A DNA stretch of 64,000 nt from Enterobacter sp. BIGb0383 (GCF_003751845.1 NZ_RJKQ01000002.1:1240001-1304000), one strand, 5' to 3'; positions 46,426 through 56,133 are shown, numbered from the stretch's first letter. The notes: generated by a model from the letters alone, not told the origin. Translations and numbers: made by a program.

Positions 46426-48158
46426 AATTCAGGCCCCAGACCGATGTAGAACTGTAAACCGTGCTCGTCTTTGTCACCCACCGGCACCGCGAAATCGAGT
46501 TTGATCGGCCCCACCGGCGACTGCCAGCGAACGCCGACGCCCGCGCCGGTTTTCCAGTTGCTGTTGCGGATATCGCTGACCGCTTCGCCACCGTCAACGA
46601 AGACGGCGCCCCACCAGGGGCCGGTCACGTTGTACTGGTACTCCAGCGAGCCGGTCGCCAGTTTCGACGCCCCTATCAGCTTGCCGTCGTCGTTTCTCGG
46701 CGCGATGGATTTATACTTGTAGCCACGAATACTGCGGTCGCCCCCGGCGAAGAAACGCAGGTCCGGCGGCACGCGTTCGAAGTCGCCGGTTTCAATCCAG
46801 CCCAGGTTGCCGCGCATCACAAAGCGGTGTTTATCCTGAAGAGTACGGATCCAGACGTTCTGCGCCTGCATCACGAGAAAATCGACGTCAGAGCCCCAGG
46901 CCGTATTGGAGTAGTCAATCGAGTAGCGCTGGGAATCGCCCCAGGTCGGCATCAGACCGCCACGGGAGCGGGTGCGGCTGATCATCACCCCGGGATAGAG
47001 CAGCATGGTGGTGTTGGTGACGTCGGCCTGGGTAAAGTGGTCGAGGCTCCAGCGCAGGTTAATCGCCCGCTGCCAGCCGCTGGAGAGATCCCAGAAGCGC
47101 GACAGGGCAAGCGTCGTGGAGTCGGACTCCGTATCGTTGAGATCCGTACGCTTAAAGCCGCCCTGCACCAGGTAGTACTGCTCAATCGGGTTTTTCAGCA
47201 GCGGGATTTTATAGCCAAAATCGAGCTGCTGTTCCGGCGCGGAAACGCTGGCGCTGGTAGTCAGGCTGTGGCCGTAAGAGTTCACCCAGGGTTTACGCCA
47301 GGTGGCTTTTACCCGTGGGCCGACGTCGGTTGAGTAGCCCACGCCGGTTTCAATGGTGTTTTCGGTGCGCGGACTCAGCACGCCGTGCAGCGGCAGGACC
47401 TTGCTTTCACGCGCTTCATCGAACTGAGGCGCCACCACCACCGAGTTAAACCAGCCAGTGGCGGAGAGGCGACGGTTAAGCTCGGCGAGATCGCTGGACT
47501 GGTAGAAGTCGCCCTGCTTAAAAGGCACCAGATTTTGCAGGTACTCGTCGCGGATTTGGGAATTTTCAAAGGTGACCGCACCGAAGCGATAGCGCTGGCC
47601 GCTGTCGTAATCGATATCCCAGAATGCCTGCTGACGCTCCACGGAGACGCCCAGTTGGCTTTTATTGAATTCGCTGTCGAAGTAGCCTTTACGCAGCGCA
47701 ACCCGCGTCAGGCTGCTTTTGAAGCTGTCGTAGTCGGAATGCTTCAGCACGGTACCGACAGCGGGCCTGCCTTTTAACAGATCGAGATAGTCGCGGTCGG
47801 TACGCGCACCGCCGCGCAGCACAACGTCCGTGCCACCGATACGAACCGGCTCACCGGCCGAGACGCGGGCAAGCAGCACCTGCCGCCCCTTTTCCGGCGG
47901 CGGACGCAGTTCAAAGGTAATGGTCGGTTCGTAATACCCCAGCGCCTTTAGTCCACTGCGGATGGCATCATCCACGCGGGCCTGAAAGCGCCGGTCCGGC
48001 GTGACCTCATCGCTCTCAATCGTTGACAGCTGTGCCCGAACGTTTTTCTGCAGTTCGCCAGATAACCCTTCGACCTGTAAACGGATATTCGCTGCATGAA
48101 CAGCGCTGGTTGTTGCTATGAGCAGGGTTGCCCAACATAACTGACGGATTTGTGGCAC
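46422..48158 (-). CDS. tamA: Translocation and assembly module protein TamA
   Basis: A 578-residue Omp85-family outer-membrane protein. A signal peptide of about 22 residues (ending VHAA) precedes three POTRA domains (about 25-265) and a 16-strand barrel carrying the conserved loop-6 motif in [17 protein letters not shown]. The final strand ends [13 protein letters not shown]. It partners TamB in the envelope. The gene is first in tamA-tamB-ytfP and divergent from msrA, as in E. coli. Confidence 0.97.
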   Translation of the reverse strand: MPQIRQLCWATLLIATTSAVHAANIRLQVEGLSGELQKNVRAQLSTIESDEVTPDRRFQARVDDAIRSGLKALGYYEPTITFELRPPPEKGRQVLLARVSAGEPVRIGGTDVVLRGGARTDRDYLDLLKGRPAVGTVLKHSDYDSFKSSLTRVALRKGYFDSEFNKSQLGVSVERQQAFWDIDYDSGQRYRFGAVTFENSQIRDEYLQNLVPFKQGDFYQSSDLAELNRRLSATGWFNSVVVAPQFDEARESKVLPLHGVLSPRTENTIETGVGYSTDVGPRVKATWRKPWVNSYGHSLTTSASVSAPEQQLDFGYKIPLLKNPIEQYYLVQGGFKRTDLNDTESDSTTLALSRFWDLSSGWQRAINLRWSLDHFTQADVTNTTMLLYPGVMISRTRSRGGLMPTWGDSQRYSIDYSNTAWGSDVDFLVMQAQNVWIRTLQDKHRFVMRGNLGWIETGDFERVPPDLRFFAGGDRSIRGYKYKSIAPRNDDGKLIGASKLATGSLEYQYNVTGPWWGAVFVDGGEAVSDIRNSNWKTGAGVGVRWQSPVGPIKLDFAVPVGDKDEHGLQFYIGLGPEL

Positions 48159-48372
48159 GTTTTCTCCTGACTATCCTTACCTTCCCCCCTGCACACTGAA
48201 TGACCGGCCGCTCCGCGACGTCACAAAAAACCAGCGCTCAGGGTTGAAAAAAATACGACGACACAAATATTTCTTAATAGTTAACTCTAGACGTTTTCAC
48301 GCTGTTATTGTGTGCAAAGAGACATCGGGTTACAACCCTAACCACAATCATCGCTGCCGGGAGGCCACAGGC

Positions 48373-49008
48373 ATGAGTTTATTTGATAAAAACCACCTTG
48401 TTGCACAGTCGGACGCTCTGCCCGGCCGTGGCACGCCGATGCCCGTTGCCGCGCTGCATGCCGTAAACGAGCACTCGATGACTAACGTCCCGCCGGGTAT
48501 GGAAATCGCCCTCTTCGCTATGGGCTGTTTCTGGGGCGTTGAACGTCTCTTCTGGTCCCTGCCGGGCGTCTACAGTACTGCAGCAGGCTACAGCGGCGGC
48601 TATACGGCAAACCCGACCTATCGCGAAGTCTGCACCGGCGAAACCGGCCATGCCGAAGCCGTGCGTATTGTCTACGACCCGCAAACCATTTCCTATGAGC
48701 AACTTCTGGAAGTGTTCTGGGAAAATCACGACCCGGCCCAGGGGATGCGCCAGGGCGGCGACCACGGCACCCAGTACCGCTCGGCGATTTATCCGCTGAC
48801 GCCTGAACAGGATGCCGCAGCCAAGGCAAGCCTGCAACGCTTCCAGGACGCAATGACCGCCGCCGGAGATGAACGCGTTATCACTACCGAGATCGCCAGC
48901 GCCGGTCCGTTCTACTATGCCGAGGACGATCACCAGCAGTATCTGCATAAGAACCCGTACGGCTACTGCGGTATCGGGGGAATTGGGGTGTGTTTACCGC
49001 CGCAGTAA
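48373..49008 (+). CDS. msrA: Peptide-methionine (S)-S-oxide reductase MsrA
   Basis: Repairs methionine-S-sulfoxide in proteins, using thioredoxin. The product is 211 residues. The catalytic motif GCFWG places Cys52 at the active site, and recycling cysteines lie near the C-terminus ([15 protein letters not shown]). Start 48373 ([10 protein letters not shown]) matches E. coli MsrA; the frame opening at 48244 crosses the divergent promoter region. A large compound palindrome follows 35 bp after the stop. Confidence 0.97.
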   Translation: MSLFDKNHLVAQSDALPGRGTPMPVAALHAVNEHSMTNVPPGMEIALFAMGCFWGVERLFWSLPGVYSTAAGYSGGYTANPTYREVCTGETGHAEAVRIVYDPQTISYEQLLEVFWENHDPAQGMRQGGDHGTQYRSAIYPLTPEQDAAAKASLQRFQDAMTAAGDERVITTEIASAGPFYYAEDDHQQYLHKNPYGYCGIGGIGVCLPPQ

Positions 49009-49043
49009 ATTTAGGGGTAGCCAGTCTTGAGAGTGTGCCTGAC

Positions 49044-49150
49044 GCAGGGAACGCAGGCCGATCGTAAAGACGCAAAAGCGTCATCCCTGACCGCTCGAGC
49101 CACGCCTTCCCTGGCGTGGCACGCTTTACTCCCCGGCCTGCGTTCCCTGC
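49044..49150. repeat. Compound palindromic element after msrA
   Basis: Outer arms GCAGGGAACGCAGGCCG (49044-49060) and CGGCCTGCGTTCCCTGC (49134-49150) are a perfect 17-bp inverted repeat. Inside lie GTAAAG/CTTTAC (49064-49069 and 49124-49129) and two hairpins: GACGC-AAAA-GCGTC (49069-49082) and GCCACGCC-TTCCCT-GGCGTGGC (49099-49120). A TTTTT follows the outer stem. It folds as a multi-branched structure and may be a mobile intergenic repeat that also ends the msrA transcript. Confidence 0.75.
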
Positions 49151-49179
49151 TTTTTGGCTTTGGTGGCCGTCTGTTTTCG

Positions 49180-49563
49180 CTAACTCGCAGCAAATAGTGC
49201 GCCGTCAGCCTTTCTTTCAAGCGTGTAAAGCGCGGGGATCAGTGCACTTATCGCCGTGATTCCGTGCGCAGCCTGGCACAGACTCTCCTGAGACAATTCA
49301 GTCACATTATTTTCAGAAAACGTAATAAAGGATTTCCCTAAAAAACGCAGCGCATGGCACAGCCCGAAGATATTCTCTTCGCAATAGGAAGAAAGTTGCA
49401 GGGCGTCTTCGGCAGAAAGCCGATCGGTACTCAGCCCGGATAACGCCGTCGCGAAGTCTGAAAACAGGATATCGAGATCGACAGGGCTAACACCCTGCTT
49501 ATCTAAGCAGTGCAGCGCCTCATCTTTTGCGTGTGTTGGTGTGTTACTATTCGCATCAGCCAT
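49180..49563 (-). CDS. Unrecognised small helical protein
   Basis: A 127-residue, mostly helical cytoplasmic protein with no family that I can name. It begins MADANSNTPTHAKDEALHCL and has a conserved-looking acidic core (SPVDLDILFSDFATALSGLS), then SSYCEENIFGLCHALRFLGK and an Ala/Leu-rich end. A good GAGG ribosome site stands 9 nt before the start. It is divergent from a small DNA-binding-like gene and absent from K-12 at this place. Genes of this look occur in cryptic prophage remnants, which is only an impression. Confidence 0.6.
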   Translation of the reverse strand: MADANSNTPTHAKDEALHCLDKQGVSPVDLDILFSDFATALSGLSTDRLSAEDALQLSSYCEENIFGLCHALRFLGKSFITFSENNVTELSQESLCQAAHGITAISALIPALYTLERKADGALFAAS

Positions 49564-49638
49564 AGCATTACCTCTTTAATGTCGTGGTTAGACGCCCTGA
49601 ACGTGTTGCTGCACAATCGGGGCGTTGTCATTTTCATC

Positions 49639-49705
49639 GTGTGATAGTAATGTGTCATCACACATAAATACACTAACTCAAGATAACTTAGGTGTCAACA
49701 CACAT
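49639..49705. promoter_or_regulatory. Repeated operator-like motifs in a divergent promoter
   Basis: GTGTCATCACACAT (49652-49665) and GTGTCAACACACAT (49692-49705) are near-identical direct repeats exactly 40 bp apart, each with GTGT...ACAC dyad symmetry. A related GTGTGATA lies at 49639-49646. The second copy covers the start codon of the 56-residue gene, as expected for an autoregulatory site. Confidence 0.6.
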
Positions 49706-49874
49706 GAATGACAGAAGAGGCAATCCACCTTTCCAGTTTCGCCTGGACCCGGAACTCCGTAAGGAAATGGAAGAAGCCCAGCATCAGGATGGCGATGAGT
49801 CGCTGGCGGCATGGATTAAGCGGATTATCAGGAAGGAGTTGAAGTCGCGTAAAGTTGGTGAAAAAGAGGAATGA
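49704..49874 (+). CDS. Small YlcI/YnfO-like putative DNA-binding protein
   Basis: A 56-residue basic protein: MNDRRGNPPFQFRLDPELRK followed by a helix-rich AAWIKRIIRKELKSRK. The strand-helix-helix pattern (FQFRLD, then two helices) resembles ribbon-helix-helix antitoxins and the YlcI/YnfO (DUF3950) proteins of lambdoid prophages. The ATG at 49704 is chosen over an in-frame GTG at 49692; the repeated operator motif overlaps this start. It is divergent from the 127-residue gene. It might regulate both; no toxin partner can be named. Confidence 0.6.
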   Translation: MNDRRGNPPFQFRLDPELRKEMEEAQHQDGDESLAAWIKRIIRKELKSRKVGEKEE

Positions 49875-49958
49875 TTTGAAGTCTTGATCACGCAATCCAG
49901 CGTAAAGTCCCACCCGAAAATGACGATAACATCCATGAACTCAAAATGGATGATTGCC

Positions 49959-50342
49959 ATGAAAAAGTTATTACTCATCACATTACTATTCAGCTCTCCA
50001 CTTTTCGCAAAAGAAATTACTGTCGGTCAGGTCTGCAAAGCCGCTGCCGCTTCAATGTTTGATCGTGACCATAAAACGATGAAGCTGGATAAAGTAGAAT
50101 CGGGAATAGCCTATGTGCATTACATCCGCCCGGTCGACAACTCACGTTGGGCTATCAAGTGCAAGTTAATGGGGGACCAGGTCATGTGGGCTTCCGATAA
50201 TCCAGACAGCACAGGTCGCTGGCGCGATGATCCTGCTGACAGTGTCGTCAGGTTCTCTGTTGAAGGTAAAAAGCTGACTCTTTCAGAAATCTATAGCGAT
50301 GGTTCAAGCACAACAAACACGTATCCATTAAAAGAACTATAA
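49959..50342 (+). CDS. Small exported hypothetical protein
   Basis: A 127-residue protein with a clear signal peptide (MKKLLLITLLFSSPLFA, cleavage near residue 17-18) and a mature part beginning KEITVGQVCKAAAASMFDRD. The mature part has two cysteines (GQVCKAA and WAIKCKLM), probably a disulfide, and strands such as VRFSVEGKKLTLSEIYSDGS. The fold is probably small, beta-rich and periplasmic. I do not recognise the family. The start at 49959 is chosen because it begins the signal peptide; the upstream in-frame ATGs lack one. Accessory relative to K-12. Confidence 0.65.
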   Translation: MKKLLLITLLFSSPLFAKEITVGQVCKAAAASMFDRDHKTMKLDKVESGIAYVHYIRPVDNSRWAIKCKLMGDQVMWASDNPDSTGRWRDDPADSVVRFSVEGKKLTLSEIYSDGSSTTNTYPLKEL

Positions 50343-50374
50343 GAAAACGTGCGAACCAGCATCGCGTTTACCTG

Positions 50375-50408
50375 CCAGAGCCTCCGCGACCACGGCTCTG
50401 GTGATTTT
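50375..50408 (+). terminator. Hairpin after the exported-protein gene
   Basis: CCAGAGCC (50375-50382) pairs with GGCTCTGG (50394-50401), followed by TGATTTTA. It is a likely transcript end for the exported-protein gene. Confidence 0.55.
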
Positions 50409-50422
50409 ACATTCCCTTACGC

Positions 50423-50474
50423 TATACTGTTGCCTGAAAAAGCCGCACCAGCGCCTGCGGTGCGGTTTTCAATG
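50423..50474 (+). promoter_or_regulatory. ytfL leader with terminator-like hairpin
   Basis: TATACT at 50423-50428 could be a -10 box. Some 15 bp later AAAGCCGCACC and GGTGCGGTTTT form a GC-rich stem with one mismatch, followed by a T-rich end, 60 bp before ytfL. If TATACT is the promoter, the stem would lie in the leader and could attenuate ytfL. Confidence 0.4.
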
Positions 50475-50532
50475 TGCATTTCGCACACTAATCAATTCCC
50501 TTCCGAGGATCTGGCCCATGGTCGGATAAACT

Positions 50533-51870
50533 ATGTTAAACAGTATCTTAGTTATACTTTGCCTGATAGCCATTAGTTCATTTTTCTCCATGTCGGAGAT
50601 ATCCCTTGCCGCCTCCCGAAAGATCAAGCTGAAGCTCCTGGCGGATGACGGCAATATCAACGCGATGCGTATCCTGAAGATGCAGGAAAACCCCGGCACC
50701 TTCTTTACCGTTGTGCAGATTGGCCTGAACGCCGTTGCCATCCTGGGTGGTATCGTCGGCGATGCGGCGTTCTCCCCGTTCTTTTACCAGATGCTGATCA
50801 AGGTTGTGTCGCCGGAACTGGCGGACCAGCTGAGTTTTATTATCTCGTTCACCATTGTGACCAGCCTGTTTATCCTCTTTGCTGACCTGACCCCGAAACG
50901 CATCGGTATGATTGCGCCTGAAGCCGTGGCTTTGCGTATCATCAACCCGATGCGCTTCTGTCTGTTTGTGTTCCGCCCGTTGGTATGGTTCTTCAACGGC
51001 ATGGCGAATATGATTTTCCGCCTGTTTAAGCTGCCGATGGTGCGCAAGGACGATATTACCTCCGATGATATCTACGCGGTGGTGGAAGCCGGTGCGCTGG
51101 CCGGGGTGCTGCGTAAGCAGGAGCACGAGCTGATTGAGAACGTGTTCGAACTGGAATCCCGTACCGTACCGTCTTCGATGACCTCTCGCGAGAACGTGAT
51201 TTGGTTCGATCTGCATGAAGACGAGCAGAGTCTGAAGAACAAGGTCGCGCAGCATCCGCACTCCAAGTTCCTCGTTTGCAACGGCGATATTGACCATCTG
51301 CTCGGCTATGTCGACTCGAAGGACCTGCTGATCCGCGTGCTGGCAAACCAGAGCCTGGCCCTGAACAGCGGCGTAATGATCCGCAATACGCTGATCGTGC
51401 CCGATACGCTGACGCTCTCTGAGGCGCTGGAAAGTTTCAAAACCGCTGGCGAAGACTTTGCGGTGATCATGAACGAATACGCGCTGGTAGTGGGCATTAT
51501 TACCCTTAACGACGTGATGACCACCCTGATGGGCGATCTGGTCGGCCAGGGACAGGAAGAGCAGATTGTGGCGCGCGATGAGAACTCATGGCTGATCGAC
51601 GGCGGAACGCCGATTGAAGACGTGATGCGCGTGCTGGATATCGACGATTTCCCGCAGTCCGGCAACTACGAAACCATCGGCGGTTTTATGATGTTTATGC
51701 TGCGTAAGATCCCGAAACGTACCGACTCAGTGAAGTTCTCCGGCTATAAGTTCGAGGTGGTGGATATCGATAACTACCGCATCGACCAGCTGCTGGTGAC
51801 GCGGATCGACAGCAAGCCCACCACGCTGGTGCCGAGGCTACCGGATGCCGACGAGAAAGGCGACGAGTAA
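50533..51870 (+). CDS. ytfL: CNNM/CorC-type membrane protein YtfL (PaeA)
   Basis: A 445-residue inner-membrane protein. The N-terminal DUF21/CNNM domain has about four spans (ILVILCLIAISSFFSMSEIS, FFTVVQIGLNAVAILGGIVG, LSFIISFTIVTSLFILFADL), followed by a CBS pair (about 200-330) and a C-terminal CorC/HlyC domain. The E. coli homologue, also called PaeA, is reported to reduce cytoplasmic cadaverine and putrescine toxicity, probably by export. ATG 50533 gives the family N-terminus MLNSILVILC. A bidirectional terminator separates it from ytfK. Confidence 0.95.
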   Translation: MLNSILVILCLIAISSFFSMSEISLAASRKIKLKLLADDGNINAMRILKMQENPGTFFTVVQIGLNAVAILGGIVGDAAFSPFFYQMLIKVVSPELADQLSFIISFTIVTSLFILFADLTPKRIGMIAPEAVALRIINPMRFCLFVFRPLVWFFNGMANMIFRLFKLPMVRKDDITSDDIYAVVEAGALAGVLRKQEHELIENVFELESRTVPSSMTSRENVIWFDLHEDEQSLKNKVAQHPHSKFLVCNGDIDHLLGYVDSKDLLIRVLANQSLALNSGVMIRNTLIVPDTLTLSEALESFKTAGEDFAVIMNEYALVVGIITLNDVMTTLMGDLVGQGQEEQIVARDENSWLIDGGTPIEDVMRVLDIDDFPQSGNYETIGGFMMFMLRKIPKRTDSVKFSGYKFEVVDIDNYRIDQLLVTRIDSKPTTLVPRLPDADEKGDE

Positions 51871-51890
51871 GCGCCATTAAGCACAAATAT

Positions 51891-51920
51891 AAACGGCTCC
51901 TGTTCAGGAGCCGTTGCTTT
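51891..51920. terminator. Terminator between convergent ytfL and ytfK
   Basis: AACGGCTCC pairs with GGAGCCGTT over TGTTCA, followed by GCTTTT. Confidence 0.8.
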
Positions 51921-51945
51921 TAGGATTACTGCATAGCACTGTTGA

Positions 51946-52152
51946 TTACGCCGTCTCTGTCTGCAGACGCATAACCTGACGGTTGACTTCGGACATCACA
52001 GAAAAGTGCTGTTTGTCCTTCACTTTTGGGATAAGGATCTTGCCCTTATCAAACTCAAAAGCGCCAACGTCCTTGATATACAACCGTCCACGGAACAGGA
52101 TCTTCACGTACTTCGCCACCTGTAGTGGGTTGTAACGTTGGAAAATTTTCAT
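51946..52152 (-). CDS. ytfK: Stringent-response modulator YtfK
   Basis: A 68-residue protein nearly identical to E. coli YtfK, which binds SpoT and promotes (p)ppGpp accumulation during phosphate and fatty-acid starvation. It reads [20 protein letters not shown] and ends [16 protein letters not shown]. The start at 52152 is set by homology; an in-frame extension to 52194 is unsupported. A PhoB-box-like repeat lies upstream, in line with known phosphate-starvation control of ytfK. Confidence 0.96.
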   Translation of the reverse strand: MKIFQRYNPLQVAKYVKILFRGRLYIKDVGAFEFDKGKILIPKVKDKQHFSVMSEVNRQVMRLQTETA

Positions 52153-52270
52153 TGTTTTTAACTCCTGCATAGTATTACGCCCTTGCGGTACCACACTCGG
52201 CCCAGCAGCGATGTAAGGCGCAAATTTAAAGCTTCATGACTATAGACCAGAACGCCAGGGTTACCCACCC

Positions 52271-52300
52271 TATATAAGTTTATTTACCGTTTCATTACAG
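52271..52300 (-). promoter_or_regulatory. Possible PhoB box and -10 upstream of ytfK
   Basis: Minus strand: CTGTAAT-GAAA-CGGTAAA (52300-52283) gives two 7-bp repeats at 11-bp period, similar to the PhoB consensus CTGTCAT-N4-CTGTCAC. TATATA (52276-52271) could be the -10. The rest of the 331-bp ytfK-ytfJ gap shows no gene. Confidence 0.4.
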
Positions 52301-52483
52301 TAATTCAGAATTATCGTTTCAATTGCGTAATGAACGCAGTATATGGCTTCAATTTGTTACGGTTATGTGCGTTCTGCCGCAATCTGGTACAAAGCTTGCG
52401 GGAAAAGCACCGGGATCGCACGTATGCTTAAAAACGGCGACCTCAAGTGGTCGGATCACCTGCATTTATAATAAGGAATCACC

Positions 52484-53044
52484 ATGACCCTACGTAAACT
52501 GATACTGCTGGCCAGCCTGCTGCTGCCGGTGATGGCCTCGGCGCATAGCTTTGAAAACAACCAGCGCGTCCCGGCCGTCGGCGTGGCAGACCGCGGCGAG
52601 CTCCTGCTCGATAACGATAAGTTTAGCTATAAAAGCTGGAATAGCGCGCAGCTGCCCGGCAAAGTGCGGGTTGTGATGCATATTGCCGGCCGCAGCTCGG
52701 CGAAAGAGAAAAATGCTGCACTGATCGAAGCCATTAAGTCGGCAAAATTCCCCCACGACCGCTATCAGACCACCACTATTGTGAATACCGACGACGCCAT
52801 TCCCGGCTCCGGCATGTTTGTGCGCAGCAGTCTTGAGAGCAATAAAAAGCTCTACCCCTGGTCGCAGATTATCGTCGACAGTAACGGCGCGGTGCGCAAT
52901 GCCTGGCAGCTGGCAGAAGAAAGTTCTGCCATCGCGGTGCTGGATAAAACGGGTCGGGTACAGTGGGCTAAAGACGGGGCGCTGACTCAGGTAGAGGTGC
53001 AGCAGGTGATTGCCCTGCTGCAACGTTTACTCGCCGATCAGTAA
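52484..53044 (+). CDS. ytfJ: YtfJ family periplasmic protein
   Basis: A 186-residue protein with a signal peptide ([15 protein letters not shown], cleavage near residue 20) and a thioredoxin-like fold without the CxxC pair. It shows the YtfJ-family segments [20 protein letters not shown] and [20 protein letters not shown]. Function unknown; probably a periplasmic redox-fold or transcriptional-effect protein. The ATG at 52484 follows AAGGAATC. Its stop overlaps convergent cysQ by 7 nt, as the two ends meet tail to tail. Confidence 0.92.
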   Translation: MTLRKLILLASLLLPVMASAHSFENNQRVPAVGVADRGELLLDNDKFSYKSWNSAQLPGKVRVVMHIAGRSSAKEKNAALIEAIKSAKFPHDRYQTTTIVNTDDAIPGSGMFVRSSLESNKKLYPWSQIIVDSNGAVRNAWQLAEESSAIAVLDKTGRVQWAKDGALTQVEVQQVIALLQRLLADQ

Positions 53045-53781
53045 ATCGACACCCGGAAGCCGGGGTTCAGGAAAGATTCACGCGGCGTGTAGTCGAGGGT
53101 TTGCCCCTTCCAGTCATGCACGTGCGCCCCGGCAGCCGCCGCCACCGCATGTCCTGCGGCGGTATCCCAGACGTTGGTCGGCCCGAAGCGAGGATAAAGC
53201 TGGGCCTGACCTTCCGCCACCAGGCAGAACTTCAGCGATGACCCAACGGTAGTGGTCTGGTGCTCGCCCAGCTGGAGCAAATACTCCTTTAGCTCGTCGT
53301 TGTCCGCATGGGAGCGACTGATAACGACCAGAGGTGGACGCGCCTCCCGCGCATGGATGGGGTTGCGTACGCCGCCTTCCTCTTTCCAGGCTTTACCTTC
53401 CGCCGCGCTGTACATCACCTCCGTCACCGGGGTATAGACCACGCCCAGCACCGGTTTGCCGTTGTCGATCAGGGCAATATTGACGGTGAATTCGCCGTTA
53501 CGTTTAATAAACTCTTTGGTGCCGTCGAGCGGGTCGACCAGCCAGTAGCGCTGCCAGTGCTGACGCACATCCCAGCCCGGCGGGTCCTCTTCAGACAGCA
53601 CCGGGATATCCGGTGTCAGCGCCTGCAGGCCGCTGAGAATCACTTTATGTGCCGCGATATCCGCCGCGGTAACCGGGGAATCATCCGACTTGCTGGTGAC
53701 CTCCACCGGTTCAGCTCCGTTATAAACCTGCATAATGGCATCGCCTGCGGTACGCGCAAGCTGGCAAACTTGTTCTAACAT
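53038..53781 (-). CDS. cysQ: 3'(2'),5'-bisphosphate nucleotidase CysQ
   Basis: Hydrolyses adenosine 3',5'-bisphosphate (PAP) from sulfate assimilation to AMP and phosphate, preventing PAP toxicity; a Mg2+-dependent, Li+-sensitive inositol-monophosphatase-fold enzyme at the inner membrane face. The product is 247 residues. The metal motifs are present: SEEDPP (acidic), [17 protein letters not shown], and [14 protein letters not shown] near the C-terminus. The start at 53781 ([10 protein letters not shown]) matches E. coli. It is divergent from cpdB, as in E. coli. Confidence 0.97.
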   Translation of the reverse strand: MLEQVCQLARTAGDAIMQVYNGAEPVEVTSKSDDSPVTAADIAAHKVILSGLQALTPDIPVLSEEDPPGWDVRQHWQRYWLVDPLDGTKEFIKRNGEFTVNIALIDNGKPVLGVVYTPVTEVMYSAAEGKAWKEEGGVRNPIHAREARPPLVVISRSHADNDELKEYLLQLGEHQTTTVGSSLKFCLVAEGQAQLYPRFGPTNVWDTAAGHAVAAAAGAHVHDWKGQTLDYTPRESFLNPGFRVSIY

Positions 53782-53970
53782 TCTCCACCTCAGATAGTTG
53801 CAGTGGTCATAAGCCGTTGTTTTACTTATACCCTAATCAAAAGGATTGCGCTATCTGTGATAGCCATTCGGGTTTTCCTGCCCTGTTTTATGGCAGGATT
53901 CACAGTTTTGTAAGCAACAAAATGTATCTTCAATTTCTTTTGTGCCTCAGATCTTAAAAGGACGCCTCTG

Positions 53971-55914
53971 ATGATTAAGTTTAGCGCAACGCTTCTGGCC
54001 ACGCTGATCGCTGCCAGCGTGCAGGCCGCAACGGTGGATCTCCGTATTATGGAAACCACTGATTTGCATAGCAATATGATGGACTTTGACTACTACAAGG
54101 ACAGCGCCACGGAAAAATTCGGACTGGTCCGCACCGCCACCCTGATCAACGCTGCGCGCGGTGAAGTGAAGAACAGCGTGCTGGTCGATAATGGCGATAT
54201 TATCCAGGGCAGCCCGCTGGGCGACTATGTTGCGGCCAAAGGGCTGCAGCAGGGTGAAGTCCATCCGGTCTACAAGGCGCTGAATACGCTGGATTACGCG
54301 GTCGGCAACCTCGGCAACCATGAGTTTAATTACGGCCTCGACTATCTGAATAAAGCCCTGGCTGGCGCGAAATTTCCCTACGTCAACGCCAACGTGATCG
54401 ACGCGAAAACCGGCAAGCCGATGTTTACGCCTTATCTGATTAAAGAGACCCAGGTCCAGGATAAGGACGGCAAATCCCATACCCTGCGTATCGGCTATAT
54501 CGGCTTTGTTCCGCCGCAGATCATGACCTGGGATAAGGCCAATCTGACCGGCAAAGTGACGGTGAACGACATTACCGAAACCGCCCGCAAGTACGTGCCG
54601 CAGATGCGCAAAGAGGGTGCGGACGTGGTGGTGGTGATTGCCCACTCCGGTCTCTCTTCAGACCCGTACCAGGCAATGGCGGAAAACTCGGTCTACTACC
54701 TGAGCGAAGTCCCGGGCGTGGATGCCATTATGTTTGGTCACGCCCACGCGGTCTTCCCGGGTAAAGACTTCGCCAGCATCAAGGGCGTCGATCTGGCCAA
54801 AGGCACCCTTAACGGCGTACCGGCGGTGATGCCGGGCATGTGGGGCGACCATCTTGGCGTCGTGGACCTGGTGCTGAATAACGACAGCGGCAAATGGCAG
54901 GTCACAGAGTCAAAAGCCGAAGCCCGTCCGATCTACGATACCGCGGCGAAAAAATCGCTGGCGGCGGCCGATCCGAAGCTGGTGAAGGTGCTGGAACACG
55001 ACCACGATGCCACCCGCGAGTTTGTCAGCAAGCCGATTGGCAAGTCGGCGGACAATATGTACAGCTTCCTGTCGCTGGTACAGGACGATCCGACCGTACA
55101 GGTGGTGAACAACGCGCAGAAAGCCTATGTAGAGCGCTTTGTGCAGGGCGACCCGGACCTGGCGAAACTGCCGATCCTCTCCGCCGCCGCGCCGTTTAAA
55201 GCGGGCGGACGTAAAAACGATCCAGCCAGCTATGTTGAAGTAGAAAAGGGCCAGCTGACCTTCCGTAACGCCGCCGACCTCTACCTCTACCCGAATACCC
55301 TGGTGGTGGTGAAAGCCAGCGGTAAAGAGGTGAAAGAGTGGCTGGAGTGCTCCGCAGCGCAGTTTAATCAGATTGACCCGAACAGCAGCAAGCCGCAGTC
55401 GCTGATTAACTGGGACGGCTTCCGTACCTATAACTTCGACGTGATCGACGGCGTGAAGTATCAGGTTGATGTGACCCAGCCCGCCCGCTATGACGGCGAG
55501 TGCCAGAGCATCAATCCAACATCGGAACGTATTAAGGATCTGACCTTTAACGGCAAGCCAATCGATCCAAACGCCACCTTCCTGGTGGCCACCAACAACT
55601 ACCGCGCCTACGGCGGCAAGTTCGCAGGCACCGGCGACAGCCATATCGCTTTCGCCTCGCCGGACGAGAACCGCTCGGTGCTGGCCGCCTGGATCAGTGC
55701 CGAAACCAAACGTGCAGGTGAAATCCACCCGGCCGCCGACCATAACTGGCGTCTGGCCCCGATTCACGGCAGCACGCCGCTGGATATCCGCTTCGAAACC
55801 TCTCCGTCAGAGAAAGCCGCCGCGTTTATTAAAGAGAACGCGCAGTATCCGATGAAGAAAGTCGGTACCGACGAGATCGGTTTTGCGCTGTATCAGCTGG
55901 ATTTAAGTAAGTAA
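53971..55914 (+). CDS. cpdB: 2',3'-cyclic-nucleotide 2'-phosphodiesterase/3'-nucleotidase
   Basis: A 647-residue periplasmic bifunctional enzyme that converts 2',3'-cyclic nucleotides to nucleosides for uptake. A signal peptide (about residues 1-19, [19 protein letters not shown]) is followed by a metallophosphatase domain with [28 protein letters not shown] and [10 protein letters not shown], and a C-terminal 5'-nucleotidase domain beginning near residue 365. Length matches E. coli CpdB. A GC-rich hairpin (55922-55956) follows the stop. Confidence 0.97.
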   Translation: MIKFSATLLATLIAASVQAATVDLRIMETTDLHSNMMDFDYYKDSATEKFGLVRTATLINAARGEVKNSVLVDNGDIIQGSPLGDYVAAKGLQQGEVHPVYKALNTLDYAVGNLGNHEFNYGLDYLNKALAGAKFPYVNANVIDAKTGKPMFTPYLIKETQVQDKDGKSHTLRIGYIGFVPPQIMTWDKANLTGKVTVNDITETARKYVPQMRKEGADVVVVIAHSGLSSDPYQAMAENSVYYLSEVPGVDAIMFGHAHAVFPGKDFASIKGVDLAKGTLNGVPAVMPGMWGDHLGVVDLVLNNDSGKWQVTESKAEARPIYDTAAKKSLAAADPKLVKVLEHDHDATREFVSKPIGKSADNMYSFLSLVQDDPTVQVVNNAQKAYVERFVQGDPDLAKLPILSAAAPFKAGGRKNDPASYVEVEKGQLTFRNAADLYLYPNTLVVVKASGKEVKEWLECSAAQFNQIDPNSSKPQSLINWDGFRTYNFDVIDGVKYQVDVTQPARYDGECQSINPTSERIKDLTFNGKPIDPNATFLVATNNYRAYGGKFAGTGDSHIAFASPDENRSVLAAWISAETKRAGEIHPAADHNWRLAPIHGSTPLDIRFETSPSEKAAAFIKENAQYPMKKVGTDEIGFALYQLDLSK

Positions 55915-55921
55915 CCTCAGA

Positions 55922-55956
55922 GGGCTGCGTCTGGTACGCCAGGCGTAGCCTTTTAT
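55922..55956 (+). terminator. cpdB terminator
   Basis: GGCTGCGTCTGG and CCAGGCGTAGCC form an imperfect stem over TACG and are followed by TTTTA. Confidence 0.7.
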
Positions 55957-55977
55957 CTCCCGCCTTCAAAATCCAAT

Positions 55978-56080
55978 ATGTTTATAAAACCGCAAAAAAT
56001 AAACATGTCGCGTTGATATGTCGATGCGATAAACATATAGCGAGGACATGTCGATAAAAACGGCTTTTATAAACATGTCA
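55978..56080. repeat. Cluster of AAACATGTC-type repeats
   Basis: Within 103 bp there are three ATAAACAT[GA]T copies (55999, 56029 and 56069), an inverted ATGTTTATAAAA (55978-55989), the 8-bp palindrome GACATGTC (56045-56052) and GATATGTCGAT (56015-56025). No gene was seen. It looks like a set of iterated protein-binding sites between cpdB and the higA remnant. Confidence 0.55.
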
Positions 56081-56133
56081 TGGCACCCTAAACGCCCTAC
56101 AAACCTTTTATATCAATTGCCATTATTGCACTG

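Noticed and set aside
49044-49150. tRNA gene suggested by the cloverleaf-like fold
   Set aside because: Outer stem of 17 bp, no T-loop (GTTCRA) or CCA-type acceptor pattern and wrong loop sizes.
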